Shown piece after piece: positions 6,746-14,382 of a stretch of 36,044 nt of DNA. The notes under the pieces are model-generated. The model worked only from the letters and a program-made list of their open reading frames with translations. It was not told the origin of the DNA and ran no database searches. The position numbers and the translations under genes were made by a program. This DNA comes from a virus: IMG/VR virus record IMGVR_UViG_3300032334_000189, positions 1 through 36,044 of that record. One strand, given 5' to 3'. Position 1 is the stretch's first letter, and each line of letters starts with the position of its first letter.

Positions 6746-6910
6746 ATGGCCGACTTTTCAACCTGGCGTTACGAAAATCTAGTTAAGTTTGCACAAGAAG
6801 CAAACGAGCGTCTTAAGATTCTTGACTCTGAAGTCAAAGCTCTAAGCGAAGACCTCAAGATCGCGATCAAAGCCTACCGCGAGCTTAATACCAGCTTGCC
6901 CCTGAAGTAA
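6746..6910 (+). CDS. 54-residue helical protein, last rightward gene
   Basis: ATG 6746 follows TTTTGAGGATAGT, a good ribosome site. The 54-residue product is almost all helix with heptad-like Leu/Ile/Ala spacing from residue 10 to 45 and could form a coiled coil. The gene runs into the end of the leftward operon and overlaps the last 37 bases of the metallophosphoesterase gene on the other strand. It is separated from the previous gene by 69 bases. Function unknown. Confidence 0.6.
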   Translation: MADFSTWRYENLVKFAQEANERLKILDSEVKALSEDLKIAIKAYRELNTSLPLK

Positions 6911-7842
6911 GCATTATTGTCATCGCGCACCGCGCAGAACTCGGGATACAGCAGCATCCCGTTGGCCCAAGTGAGTACGACAAACCCGGATTGCCAGTTG
7001 AATCCGGGTTTGCTCAACCTGTAGTCAAACTCGTTCTGGTACTCATCTGCCAGCATCCCAGTCTTGATGCCGTAGTGGGTGTTTTTGAACCCTTTATGCG
7101 CCTTGACAGACAGCTCGTGCGTATGACCGGTGATGACGTTGCAGCCGCCCTTGAGTACGTCATTCCAGCCGCTGTGCAAACCGTAGTGCCAGTCATGGAT
7201 CACCACGGTGTCTTCATTGATGTCAATCCGCTCGGAATCTTTCCAGCCAGGGATATGGTCGCGCAGCAACATACCCGGCACGCCTTCGTACTCAGGCACC
7301 AGGTTGGCGAGCTTGGCATCAAAGCGCATACAGTGGTTGCCGTAGGTACGCATTAACTTTGCGCCCCGCGCTGCCTGCTCAATCTCGTGCAAGCGATCCA
7401 TCACCGCTTCAAGCTCTTGCTTGACGGTCGGAGGCTTTTTCCAATTCTGACGACTGTGGCGGCCAATGCTGCCGCCATCTAGTATGTCGCCGTTCAGGAT
7501 GACCGCCACGGGGCTTATTTCGGCGGCTACGGCGCACAAAGCGCGGTGGGCTACTGAGATGTGTCCTGGCGAGTAATGCGCGTCAGAACCGACGATAATC
7601 GAGCCGTTCTGTATCTCTAGCCGGTTAACGTCTCGGCGCTCCGACATGACCATCACGATCGCCGGTGGCTGGACAACGTTGTTATTTGACTGGGTTGCGA
7701 CAGGCAACAGGATTTTGTAGGTTTTCTCTATGTTACGCCGTCGCGTAAACACAGAACGAAGTTTGAGGTTCAGTTCTTTGGCGACTTCGGTGCCGCTTTG
7801 CAGCCGCATCCAAGCGTCAATAAATTCTTCGTCTGTAACCAT
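6874..7842 (-). CDS. Calcineurin-like metallophosphoesterase with N-terminal HTH
   Basis: A 322-residue protein. Residues 1-45 look like a helix-turn-helix (EVAKELNLKLRSVFTRRRN). The phosphoesterase core follows with GSDAHY (Asp87, His89), NGDILD (Asp119, Asp122), YGNH (168-170), HDWHYG (His216, His219) and GHTH (239-242), so all five metal-binding motifs are intact. Phage members are uncharacterised; the fold can act as a nuclease or phosphodiesterase. As the last gene of the leftward operon after lysis, it may be expressed late, but the HTH suggests DNA binding. Confidence 0.88.
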   Translation of the reverse strand: MVTDEEFIDAWMRLQSGTEVAKELNLKLRSVFTRRRNIEKTYKILLPVATQSNNNVVQPPAIVMVMSERRDVNRLEIQNGSIIVGSDAHYSPGHISVAHRALCAVAAEISPVAVILNGDILDGGSIGRHSRQNWKKPPTVKQELEAVMDRLHEIEQAARGAKLMRTYGNHCMRFDAKLANLVPEYEGVPGMLLRDHIPGWKDSERIDINEDTVVIHDWHYGLHSGWNDVLKGGCNVITGHTHELSVKAHKGFKNTHYGIKTGMLADEYQNEFDYRLSKPGFNWQSGFVVLTWANGMLLYPEFCAVRDDNNAYFRGKLVLSSR

Positions 7843-7871
7843 GGACGCCTAGATAACACAGAATTATGACA

Positions 7872-8309
7872 CTATTTAGACGCTACGCCCTTAGATTTCT
7901 CAAATGAGCGCATACCGCCAAAGCCTAGTAGGCCGGCCAACAGAGTCATGAGTTGTTCAACATTCAGGTCTGGCGGTGCGGCCAGCCCCTTGGGAATCAG
8001 ATCAACGCCCTGACCAAACGCCCAGCACCATTGCATCAAAGGGTAGCCAAGGAACTGGTAAGCCAGACCAAGTACGCCCACCCAACCCACAGCAGGACGC
8101 CAGCCGCTAACAAATAGATTAGTGTTTGCAGCCTCAATCTTATTGATGTCCACCTGGGCGAGGTCGGTGGCTTGATCAATTTTCTTTTCCTCCAGATCGA
8201 GTTTGCGTTCCTCGAGCGCGATCTGAAGACGTTCCTTGTCTGTTGTGATGAGATCGCCTGCAACCTTACCAACCCCTTCAATGATTGAACCAATCCCGAG
8301 CAGATCCAC
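7872..8309 (-). CDS. Holin, 3-TM family
   Basis: A 145-residue protein with an N-terminal Gly/Ile-rich segment, a long charged helix (Glu/Lys-rich) and then the conserved GWRPAVGWVGVLGLAYQF block of the '3-TM holin, gene-transfer-agent type' family. Three hydrophobic segments follow in the C-terminal half. It permeabilises the inner membrane so that the endolysin encoded just upstream can reach the cell wall. I use the GTG at 8309, which shares a base with the endolysin stop (TAGTG); an earlier GTG at 8342 gives 156 residues but lies within the endolysin and lacks a family-like N-terminus. Confidence 0.85.
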   Translation of the reverse strand: MDLLGIGSIIEGVGKVAGDLITTDKERLQIALEERKLDLEEKKIDQATDLAQVDINKIEAANTNLFVSGWRPAVGWVGVLGLAYQFLGYPLMQWCWAFGQGVDLIPKGLAAPPDLNVEQLMTLLAGLLGFGGMRSFEKSKGVASK

Positions 8310-8821
8310 TACTTCAAGCCCTTCAAAGTGCGATTGATCCACCCCAACAGGAATTTAGACTGCGGCTTGTTTCGGTTGCAAATGTCGGCGTAACGGGCGA
8401 TCTTCGCCAGCGCGTAGGCTTTCTTAAATGAGTCCGCCTCAACGGCGTTGAACTTCTCGACGGTCTTAGGGCCAACAGCGCCGTCTGGCGTGACGCCAAC
8501 GATGAGCTGGGCCAGCTTGACCGAAACACTTAGGCCGGTGTTTACCGCAAAGTTGAAGATGCTTTCCGCAACAGCTTGCTGCGTAATCTCATCCCCTCGG
8601 ATACGATCCCAAAACTCAACCCGGTAAAACTCACGCACGAACGAAGTAAGGAGCGGGCCTTTTTCGTCATGGTCAATAAGGTTCCAGCCGCCCCAGGATG
8701 GATTTTTGTTTCTAGCAATTCCAGCATAAGTCATTCCGCCGGCGTCGCCGGGTACGTTGTGGAGGACGTAACCGCCCTCGTCCACAATCATTTTCTCAAA
8801 AGCGGCGTCAAAATGAGCCAT
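8309..8821 (-). CDS. Endolysin, GH108 N-acetylmuramidase with PG-binding domain
   Basis: A 170-residue muramidase. The family signature is clear: DEGGYV with the catalytic Glu at residue 15, then NVPGDAGGMTYAGI at about 22-35. The C-terminal half, with TPDGAVGPKTVEKFN and the ARYADICNRNKPQSKF region, is the usual GH108-associated peptidoglycan-binding domain. Length is typical. No signal peptide or membrane anchor is visible, so it should wait in the cytoplasm for the holin. The ribosome site, a run of six G on the message (8829-8834), can be paired within a hairpin at 8830-8849. Confidence 0.93.
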   Translation of the reverse strand: MAHFDAAFEKMIVDEGGYVLHNVPGDAGGMTYAGIARNKNPSWGGWNLIDHDEKGPLLTSFVREFYRVEFWDRIRGDEITQQAVAESIFNFAVNTGLSVSVKLAQLIVGVTPDGAVGPKTVEKFNAVEADSFKKAYALAKIARYADICNRNKPQSKFLLGWINRTLKGLK

Positions 8822-8829
8822 TTAATTAC

Positions 8830-8849
8830 CCCCCGAGGTCATCGAGGGG
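8830..8849 (-). promoter_or_regulatory. Hairpin covering the endolysin ribosome-binding site
   Basis: In the leftward message CCCC, a bulged T, then CGA can pair with TCGGGGG, closing a 5-base loop (TGACC). The right arm contains most of the six-G ribosome site, which ends 7 bases before the endolysin ATG. Folding would reduce translation initiation, so lysozyme synthesis may depend on ribosomes from upstream or on melting of the stem. Confidence 0.4.
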
Positions 8850-8856
8850 CCGAGCA

Positions 8857-9084
8857 TTAGTCGTCAGTCTGCTCGTCGTAGTCTTCCGCTTCTTCTTCTT
8901 CAGCGTCAACCTCGTCGTCAGCGTGAGCTGCAAAGAGCGCGTCAACCGTCGAGGAGAACAGCGAAGAAAGCATAAACTCGTTTAAGTTTGATGCTTTGGC
9001 GATCAAAAAAGCAACCGAGAACAGAGCGTTGAGAGCGTCAATTGGCTCTGAACTATCAATCGCGGCAAGGATGTCGTCTTTCAT
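8857..9084 (-). CDS. Small acidic late protein, unknown
   Basis: A 75-residue protein: a helical, moderately hydrophobic N-terminal half (ALNALFSVAFLIAKA) and a very acidic tail from residue 55, rich in Glu and Asp. ATG 9084 is chosen; a TTG four codons upstream also opens the frame, and neither has a strong ribosome site. It lies between the membrane protein and the endolysin, so a role in lysis is possible, but no antiholin or spanin feature is seen. Confidence 0.6.
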   Translation of the reverse strand: MKDDILAAIDSSEPIDALNALFSVAFLIAKASNLNEFMLSSLFSSTVDALFAAHADDEVDAEEEEAEDYDEQTDD

Positions 9085-9137
9085 AGCAGTACCCAAAAGG
9101 TTAAGGAGCTTTCAATCTACAAGCAGACGATGACCGT

Positions 9138-9326
9138 TTAATGACCTTTGATCAACATGGTCAGCAGCAGCATGATGATCGCACCAGCGCCGCTTACGAA
9201 AATCTGCTCCAAGCGCTTGATCCTGGCATGGATACCCTTGGTTTCTTTCTCAATCCCCTCGTACCTGACGGCACAAATATCTATGTGGGAATCAATTTTG
9301 TGATCGACTTCGGATAGAGTAACCAT
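9138..9326 (-). CDS. XhlA-like small membrane protein of the lysis cassette
   Basis: A 62-residue protein. Residues 1-42 form a charged amphipathic helix (IEKETKGIHARIKRLEQI), and residues 44-59 are one C-terminal membrane helix ending KGH. This layout matches XhlA-type lysis proteins, which bind the membrane next to a holin. The start shares bases with the stop of the ejection protein gene (TGATG). A pinholin or spanin-like role cannot be ruled out; no lipobox is visible. Confidence 0.65.
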   Translation of the reverse strand: MVTLSEVDHKIDSHIDICAVRYEGIEKETKGIHARIKRLEQIFVSGAGAIIMLLLTMLIKGH

Positions 9327-11056
9327 CAGGGCACCAGTTGGTTTTGATTGGTGGGAGCGAGGGCGTTAAAGGTTGCGGCTTCTTTAGCTTGTTTTTTGGT
9401 TCTATAGTCTTGACGCAACTCTGCAACTGTTTTTGCGCCTGGAATCCGAAGCGCCATATTTTCCAAACCACGCATCACTGCGCTGGCGGTATTGGAATAG
9501 TTTACGGCACCAGGTTGCTTAACCAAAGCATCCTTGACGGTATCTCGTAGATCAAGAATTTGCTCTCGACCAGCCTTGCCAAACAACTCGGTTAATTTGT
9601 CTTCGCGTTCTAACTTGTCAATTGCCTTGCGGAAGTTGTCAAATTTGGTGACGCCATTGACGCCAGTTGCTTGGCCTTTTAGCCATTGGACCGTCTGGCC
9701 TTTCAGTTCATTGATTGCTTGCTCGCCTTCAGGCCCAGCGCGTTTAAGCAACGAAGTTATGTGTTGAATGTCTTCTTTTGAACTGCCAAGAACCACGTTG
9801 TCAAACACGTTGGACAAACGGACAAGACGATCTTCGCCTTTGCTGCCAACCAATTTAGCAACAGAGGCAACATCTTCAAATTCTTTGGCAAACTGGCGAC
9901 GAGCTGCGCGAGCTTCTTTATAAAGGTCACCGCCAGCGCCTTCAGTTGATTGATCTATTAGGTTTTTAAGATCTTTGCCGTAAGTAGAATTTGGAGTGCC
10001 TGGCTGCGCTTTTTTACCAATGTTTTGGTACACATCTTCAAGCGCACGAATAGAAATGCTGCCAGTATTATTGGGATCGTTAATCTTGAGTTGTTCAAGC
10101 GTGTCTTGCAAAATCGGCGCAAGAGAAGTTCTTGTTGTTGGAGTTTGCTTGTTGATGTAGTCAACAAGACTCTGGTACGGCACCTCTTGCAAAGTTTCGC
10201 CAGCGTTGTCGGCTGCGTTGTATTTACTACGATAATTGGCAATCGATTTTTCGTACTCCGCCATCAGTGGCTTATCAACAATCTTGCCAACGTCGCGCAG
10301 GTAGATTGGGTCAACATCAGCCACGGTCGAGCCGGTGGCTTCGGTCAGTTTTTGGAATTGGCGACCAATTGCTTCTTGTTGCTGTTGCTTTAGGTTGGTC
10401 AGAGGCGCTACCAACTGAGGCTTGTTGGACTTAAGCAAATCTTGCTCAAGTTGTTGTTGAGCCAAACTTTGCAGTTGCTCGCCTTTGGTAAGTGGTATGT
10501 TCTGGCGTTGAGCGCGTTCTGCTCGCAACAGTGCCGCTTGGGTTTCTGCCGCCCCACCACCAGCCATCTGTGGTTCTGGAGCGCGTACCAAAGCGTTCTG
10601 TACGGTTTGAACGGCGCGTTGCGCCGCCGGCGTAGCTCGGGCGGCAAGCGCATTGACGCCTTGTGCAACTTGTCCGGCCTGCCCGATCGCCGGCACAAAA
10701 GCAGGCAAGCCAGACGTTAAAGCGCCAAATGATTGAAGATTGGCTTGCGCTGCTGGGCTAATAGGTACGTCAGACCCCAGCTCCATAATCTTCCGGGCGG
10801 TTTGCTCCTTAGGAGTACCCGTCAGAATTTCTTTGCCCAAAGCAATCGGAGCTGCCGCCAACCCGGTCAGCCCGCCATAAATCATTCTTGCGGCTGTTTC
10901 CGGTGCCGCGCCAACCCGTTCAAAGAAAGATGGTTCTTGGGTCTGCGCTAACGGCATGACGCCGGGAATTTGTTCTGGCGTTGCGTCAAGCTGAAACCCC
11001 GGCGGCAACTTCATTGCCGGGGCTTTATCCAATACAAATCCTGCTGGCAAAGGCAT
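9326..11056 (-). CDS. Probable internal virion (DNA ejection) protein
   Basis: A 576-residue protein. It starts with two copies of an LPxGFxLD motif (residues 3-9 and 17-23), followed by a Gly/Ala-rich, membrane-active looking stretch at 50-160, then a long helical part rich in Gln, Lys and Glu to the C-terminus. The LPxGFxLD repeat is seen at the N-termini of large phage internal virion proteins. It is the third of three consecutive genes in the place where podoviruses encode proteins ejected with the DNA. No lytic transglycosylase motif is evident. It overlaps its neighbours by one and three bases. Confidence 0.7.
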   Translation of the reverse strand: MPLPAGFVLDKAPAMKLPPGFQLDATPEQIPGVMPLAQTQEPSFFERVGAAPETAARMIYGGLTGLAAAPIALGKEILTGTPKEQTARKIMELGSDVPISPAAQANLQSFGALTSGLPAFVPAIGQAGQVAQGVNALAARATPAAQRAVQTVQNALVRAPEPQMAGGGAAETQAALLRAERAQRQNIPLTKGEQLQSLAQQQLEQDLLKSNKPQLVAPLTNLKQQQQEAIGRQFQKLTEATGSTVADVDPIYLRDVGKIVDKPLMAEYEKSIANYRSKYNAADNAGETLQEVPYQSLVDYINKQTPTTRTSLAPILQDTLEQLKINDPNNTGSISIRALEDVYQNIGKKAQPGTPNSTYGKDLKNLIDQSTEGAGGDLYKEARAARRQFAKEFEDVASVAKLVGSKGEDRLVRLSNVFDNVVLGSSKEDIQHITSLLKRAGPEGEQAINELKGQTVQWLKGQATGVNGVTKFDNFRKAIDKLEREDKLTELFGKAGREQILDLRDTVKDALVKQPGAVNYSNTASAVMRGLENMALRIPGAKTVAELRQDYRTKKQAKEAATFNALAPTNQNQLVP

Positions 11057-12528
11057 TATCTCTTACCTCCCACTGGCGTCCAAGTCTGACCACCATCCGT
11101 AGATTGAATTCGCTCGCCGGTTTTGGGGTTGGTTGCGGTTAGTGCTGGTTGAGAACCTTGACCGCTAGGGACCACAGGTGCCGAATAATCGACAATCACA
11201 TCTTCTGGATTTAACTTGGCACGTTTTGCCATGCTGGTGTATTGCTCTTTGATTCGATCCGCGCCTACCTTCTGAGCTTTGTAAAGATTGCTTGCTTCGT
11301 TAATAAAATCTTTTCTCAACTCCGGGCTAAGGCGCTGACCAGTCATTACTCTGTTAACAGCGGTTTGCACTCGTTCGCCAAACGAACCAGACGCAGCAGC
11401 AGCGGCAAACTCACTTTCACGCACAACAGAAGTTGGATCAAGCAGTTTGACGTAATTGTAAAGCAAAGACATATCACCAGCGCCGGTTGGTGACGCCGTG
11501 GTTATTTTCGTATGTGCATCCTGGACTGCTCTAAAATCTTTTGTTAGAGCACTGTATTCATCTCTAAGTTCATTTGGCCTTATTTGCTCTGGCTTTTCAG
11601 AAGGAGGCAAAAATCTTGTTGGATTTTTAAGTATTTCTTCTCTTGTTGCATAAACGTTTTGCCCAAGCATTTTGTCAAATGTTGGGACTGGAGCCAAAGG
11701 TTGTGCTGGTGGACGCATGGCCGCAGACCTAGCAACAACAAAATCTTGATAAGAGCCCTTAAAGTTGCCGCCCTCTGGAGTTCTGGCAAAATTGTATTCT
11801 TGCACTAATGATGGTTGCCCTTGCGGTTTTTCCGGCGCAGTGTAAACAGCTTTTCCGCCTTGAAACACAGTTGCGCCAGGAGAAACAACTATATTTTTGT
11901 TTGCTTCATCCCTGCGTGCTTCCAATGCTTTGGCAAATGCTAGCGCCGGAGGAGTGCCCAAGGCATAAGCACCTCTAATCTGACGATCAATTTGATCAAG
12001 ATCAGTGGCAAGCATATTGGTTGGCAAACTTGGCTGTGTTTGTGGCGCAGTCATTCCAGCCAACTGGTTTGCCCTGTCAGTTTCAGGGGTTGCCAACGCA
12101 TTATATGGTGCGTTGACAGGACGCATTGATATTGCCGGCCCCGAGATTGGAGCGGTTGATACCGCCGAGGTGAGTGGCGCTTCGGGTGCTTTTGGACTTA
12201 TTAAAGACTGAAAATCTTCTTGTTCTTTAATCTTCTGAAGTCCAGTGTATCCAATTTTTGCGTATTCTGGCAATTTGGAGTTAATCATTTCGGTGAATGC
12301 CATCTTTAGATTAGATGGCCCACCTGCTGCTTCAATGCGTTTTTGCATTTCGTCCAGCGCGACGCGATCTTGTTGAAGCTGGGCTAGTTGCTGCTCATGA
12401 ATTTGACGAGCAACGCGCCCAGACTTGATTTGCTCAAGCGCCGCCACATCCTGCAAAGGATCTGGCATATTGAACTGCGGCGGTTTGTAGGCGCTGACGA
12501 TTGACGGGTCAAGAGGTCGAAGTGCCAT
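11056..12528 (-). CDS. Probable internal virion (DNA ejection) protein
   Basis: A 490-residue protein. The N-terminal 100 residues are a coiled-coil-like helix rich in Gln (HEQQLAQLQQDR), the middle is Pro/Thr-rich and probably disordered, and the region around 345-440 holds GAGDMSLLYNYVKLLDPTS and SVVRESEFA, a motif I know from injection proteins of various tailed phages. The gene shares its stop with the next start (TAATG). Length and position suit a gp16/gp20-like ejection role; sequence identity to P22 proteins is not claimed. Confidence 0.7.
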   Translation of the reverse strand: MALRPLDPSIVSAYKPPQFNMPDPLQDVAALEQIKSGRVARQIHEQQLAQLQQDRVALDEMQKRIEAAGGPSNLKMAFTEMINSKLPEYAKIGYTGLQKIKEQEDFQSLISPKAPEAPLTSAVSTAPISGPAISMRPVNAPYNALATPETDRANQLAGMTAPQTQPSLPTNMLATDLDQIDRQIRGAYALGTPPALAFAKALEARRDEANKNIVVSPGATVFQGGKAVYTAPEKPQGQPSLVQEYNFARTPEGGNFKGSYQDFVVARSAAMRPPAQPLAPVPTFDKMLGQNVYATREEILKNPTRFLPPSEKPEQIRPNELRDEYSALTKDFRAVQDAHTKITTASPTGAGDMSLLYNYVKLLDPTSVVRESEFAAAAASGSFGERVQTAVNRVMTGQRLSPELRKDFINEASNLYKAQKVGADRIKEQYTSMAKRAKLNPEDVIVDYSAPVVPSGQGSQPALTATNPKTGERIQSTDGGQTWTPVGGKR

Positions 12529-12537
12529 GATTAAACC

Positions 12538-13269
12538 TTAATAAACGCCGTAACCGGAATATGTTGGATCTGATATCCCATAAGAAATATATGGTGTAGA
12601 CGCGGAAATTGGAGCGCCTCTGTTTCCGCCATACGCATTGGACAAGGCTTGAGTCCGCTGCCCATACTGGTACATTTGCCCAGCCTGCCCAAGAGCACTT
12701 GACAATGCGTTTTGTCCACCAAGGTATCCAGAAGCCCTTGCGCTTCCTATATCTTGTAGGTTTTGCCCAGTTTGCGCACCAAAGTTGCCATAAGCGCCGG
12801 TTAAAGTATTTGCGGCAGTTTGGCCTACTCCGGCCAATGATTGCAATGGCTGTAATTGCGCTGCGCGTTCAGTCTGGTAGCGATTAAAAGCGTTTGTGTA
12901 CTCTTGCGAACCCAAATCTTGACCAAAGCGTTGCGCCCCTTTAAGGGCAGCGCCAGACAACAGGCCACCTCTTGCCGCAGCGGTACGATCAAGGGCTTTC
13001 ATCCCTTCAGACAGACGAAAGGCGTAGCCCGGATCTGCCTGAAACTGAGACATATCAAATTTCTTGTATTCAGTAAGCGGAACCAGTTTGTTGAGAGCCG
13101 CTTCACCAGCCTTGCGCCATGGTTCTTGAAGTTGAACCTGGCGTTCAAACATTCGCTCTTGCGCGGCTTGCGCGTCTCGAGTTGCTTGCGCTTGCACATC
13201 GGCAGCATCGCTAGCCGCATTTGCTCCCAAAAACCCACTTGCGATACTCGCGGCGGCCATCCAAGGCAT
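12538..13269 (-). CDS. DNA transfer (ejection) protein
   Basis: A 243-residue protein with an Ala-rich N-terminal segment that could insert in membrane, a helical Gln/Ala part, a conserved core (FQADPGYAFRLSEGMKALD, then AAARGGLLSGAALKG) and a Gly/Tyr/Gln-rich tail. Proteins with this core are regularly annotated as phage DNA transfer protein in P22-like and related podoviruses and lie just before larger ejection proteins, as here. AAGGAGTATTAAA precedes the ATG. It is thought to leave the virion with the genome and help it cross the envelope. Confidence 0.8.
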   Translation of the reverse strand: MPWMAAASIASGFLGANAASDAADVQAQATRDAQAAQERMFERQVQLQEPWRKAGEAALNKLVPLTEYKKFDMSQFQADPGYAFRLSEGMKALDRTAAARGGLLSGAALKGAQRFGQDLGSQEYTNAFNRYQTERAAQLQPLQSLAGVGQTAANTLTGAYGNFGAQTGQNLQDIGSARASGYLGGQNALSSALGQAGQMYQYGQRTQALSNAYGGNRGAPISASTPYISYGISDPTYSGYGVY

Positions 13270-13270
13270 T

Positions 13271-13615
13271 TTAATACTCCTTTTTCAGAATTTGCATTAC
13301 ATTTGCAAATTCTTTCATGTCGGCTGGTTGAATCAACGTGTCGTCAATTTCGTTTTCGTCCGTGCAGTCCGTAGCATGGATGCAGTACCAAACAGCGTCA
13401 GTTAAAGTTTTAACACCATGGTGTTTATTTGCTTCAATAGTAAAACACGCCGGCGCGTCTATAACAGATGTTTTTCCGTCCACCACAATTTCTACAGACC
13501 CACTGGCCAAAATGGATAGGTGGTCATGTTTATGGGAATGCTGAACCAAAATATGCCCCGCTGGTATGCGCGACTCTTTGGCGTAGATCCCAGAACTAAA
13601 ATAATGTTTAATCAA
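13271..13615 (-). CDS. Cupin-domain protein, TTG start
   Basis: A 114-residue single-domain cupin. Motif 1 is GHILVQHSHKHDHLSILASG (residues 20-39; His26, His28 and His30 could bind metal) and motif 2 is EANKHHGVKTL around 62-72. Two-histidine cupins hold a metal and may act as sugar- or amino-acid-modifying enzymes or as sensors. The only start is a TTG at 13615 sharing bases with the upstream stop, with GGAAGG nine bases before it. It lies among virion genes and its role in infection is unknown. Confidence 0.82.
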   Translation of the reverse strand: MIKHYFSSGIYAKESRIPAGHILVQHSHKHDHLSILASGSVEIVVDGKTSVIDAPACFTIEANKHHGVKTLTDAVWYCIHATDCTDENEIDDTLIQPADMKEFANVMQILKKEY

Positions 13616-13947
13616 GTAATCTGCCTTCCACTAGCCCTGATGTTAATAGAGTTCGCCGTTCCGGCCAGCGTAGAAATAAAATCGCCGACGCCTAAAACGT
13701 GGCCCACAATCTCTGGGAATGTGTAGGTTTCGTTTGGTTGCAGACGCCTAGAACTTACCGTCAAATTTGAGTTTGACGCAGAGTCATTTCTTTGAACCAA
13801 GTTGACATTTATAGTCGCAACCGCGCCGCCATAATTTGTGGCCGTGAACTTGTCCACAATCGTGACCAAGTTCGTAGACGTATACTGCGTTTGTTGAGAC
13901 GCAGGTATCGTCTTGGACTCAATTAAAACTACTGCGGTGACTGCCAT
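13612..13947 (-). CDS. Small beta-rich virion-associated protein
   Basis: A 111-residue protein of predicted beta-sandwich character (alternating Val/Thr/Asn, few charged residues) with TYTFPEIVGHVLGVGDFIS near residues 73-91. I recognise this as a small protein common near the tail genes of proteobacterial podoviruses and siphoviruses, with no assigned role. It overlaps the cupin gene by four bases. A capsid or tail decoration role is a guess from composition and context. Confidence 0.62.
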   Translation of the reverse strand: MAVTAVVLIESKTIPASQQTQYTSTNLVTIVDKFTATNYGGAVATINVNLVQRNDSASNSNLTVSSRRLQPNETYTFPEIVGHVLGVGDFISTLAGTANSINIRASGRQIT

Positions 13948-13956
13948 TTATATGCT

Positions 13957-14367
13957 TTACAATTTAATTGCGCGCAAGCCTGCCAAAGATTGAGCGGCAT
14001 CAGCCAATTGTGTTATGTCGCGCAGCCGCTGCTTTTCAGCCACGATTGCAGAAGTGTCTGCGCCGGTTTCTAATGCACGCTGGAACGCAATATCCTGAGC
14101 GGCCAGCAAAGGCACACGCTTGGCTCGCAGCCGATCTTTGGTAATTTCGCGGGCTTTTGTTACGTTAACCGTAACAAGACCGTTGGTCTGTTCCCATGCG
14201 TTGAAGAAATCATTGTCTGCTTCAGGCAGCGTGGATGCGTCTACGATAAAGGACTGCACGCCGGCGGGCGTGTCTTTTGCTTGAACCTGCTCAATCAATA
14301 AATCGCCAGTGGGAACGCAGACAGATACGCCGCCGTGTTCGTTGGTAAAGATAATAACTTTTTTCAT
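13957..14367 (-). CDS. Probable tail-fibre assembly protein (second fibre)
   Basis: A 136-residue protein. The N-terminal 60 residues are beta-rich, and the C-terminal part from about residue 70 is helical (ITKDRLRAKRVPLLAAQD, then RLRDITQLADAAQ). This pattern of small N-domain plus helical tail resembles tail-fibre assembly chaperones, and the gene directly follows a fibre gene. The other fibre gene, at 25899, is likewise followed by such a protein. It is probably needed for trimer formation of the fibre encoded at 15249. Confidence 0.6.
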   Translation of the reverse strand: MKKVIIFTNEHGGVSVCVPTGDLLIEQVQAKDTPAGVQSFIVDASTLPEADNDFFNAWEQTNGLVTVNVTKAREITKDRLRAKRVPLLAAQDIAFQRALETGADTSAIVAEKQRLRDITQLADAAQSLAGLRAIKL

Positions 14368-14382
14368 TGGCTGCCCTTTGGA

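Noticed and set aside
14159-14175. Near-palindrome GTTACGTTAACCGTAAC
   Set aside because: It carries the array motif, but lies alone inside a chaperone gene on Val-Thr codons; likely chance.
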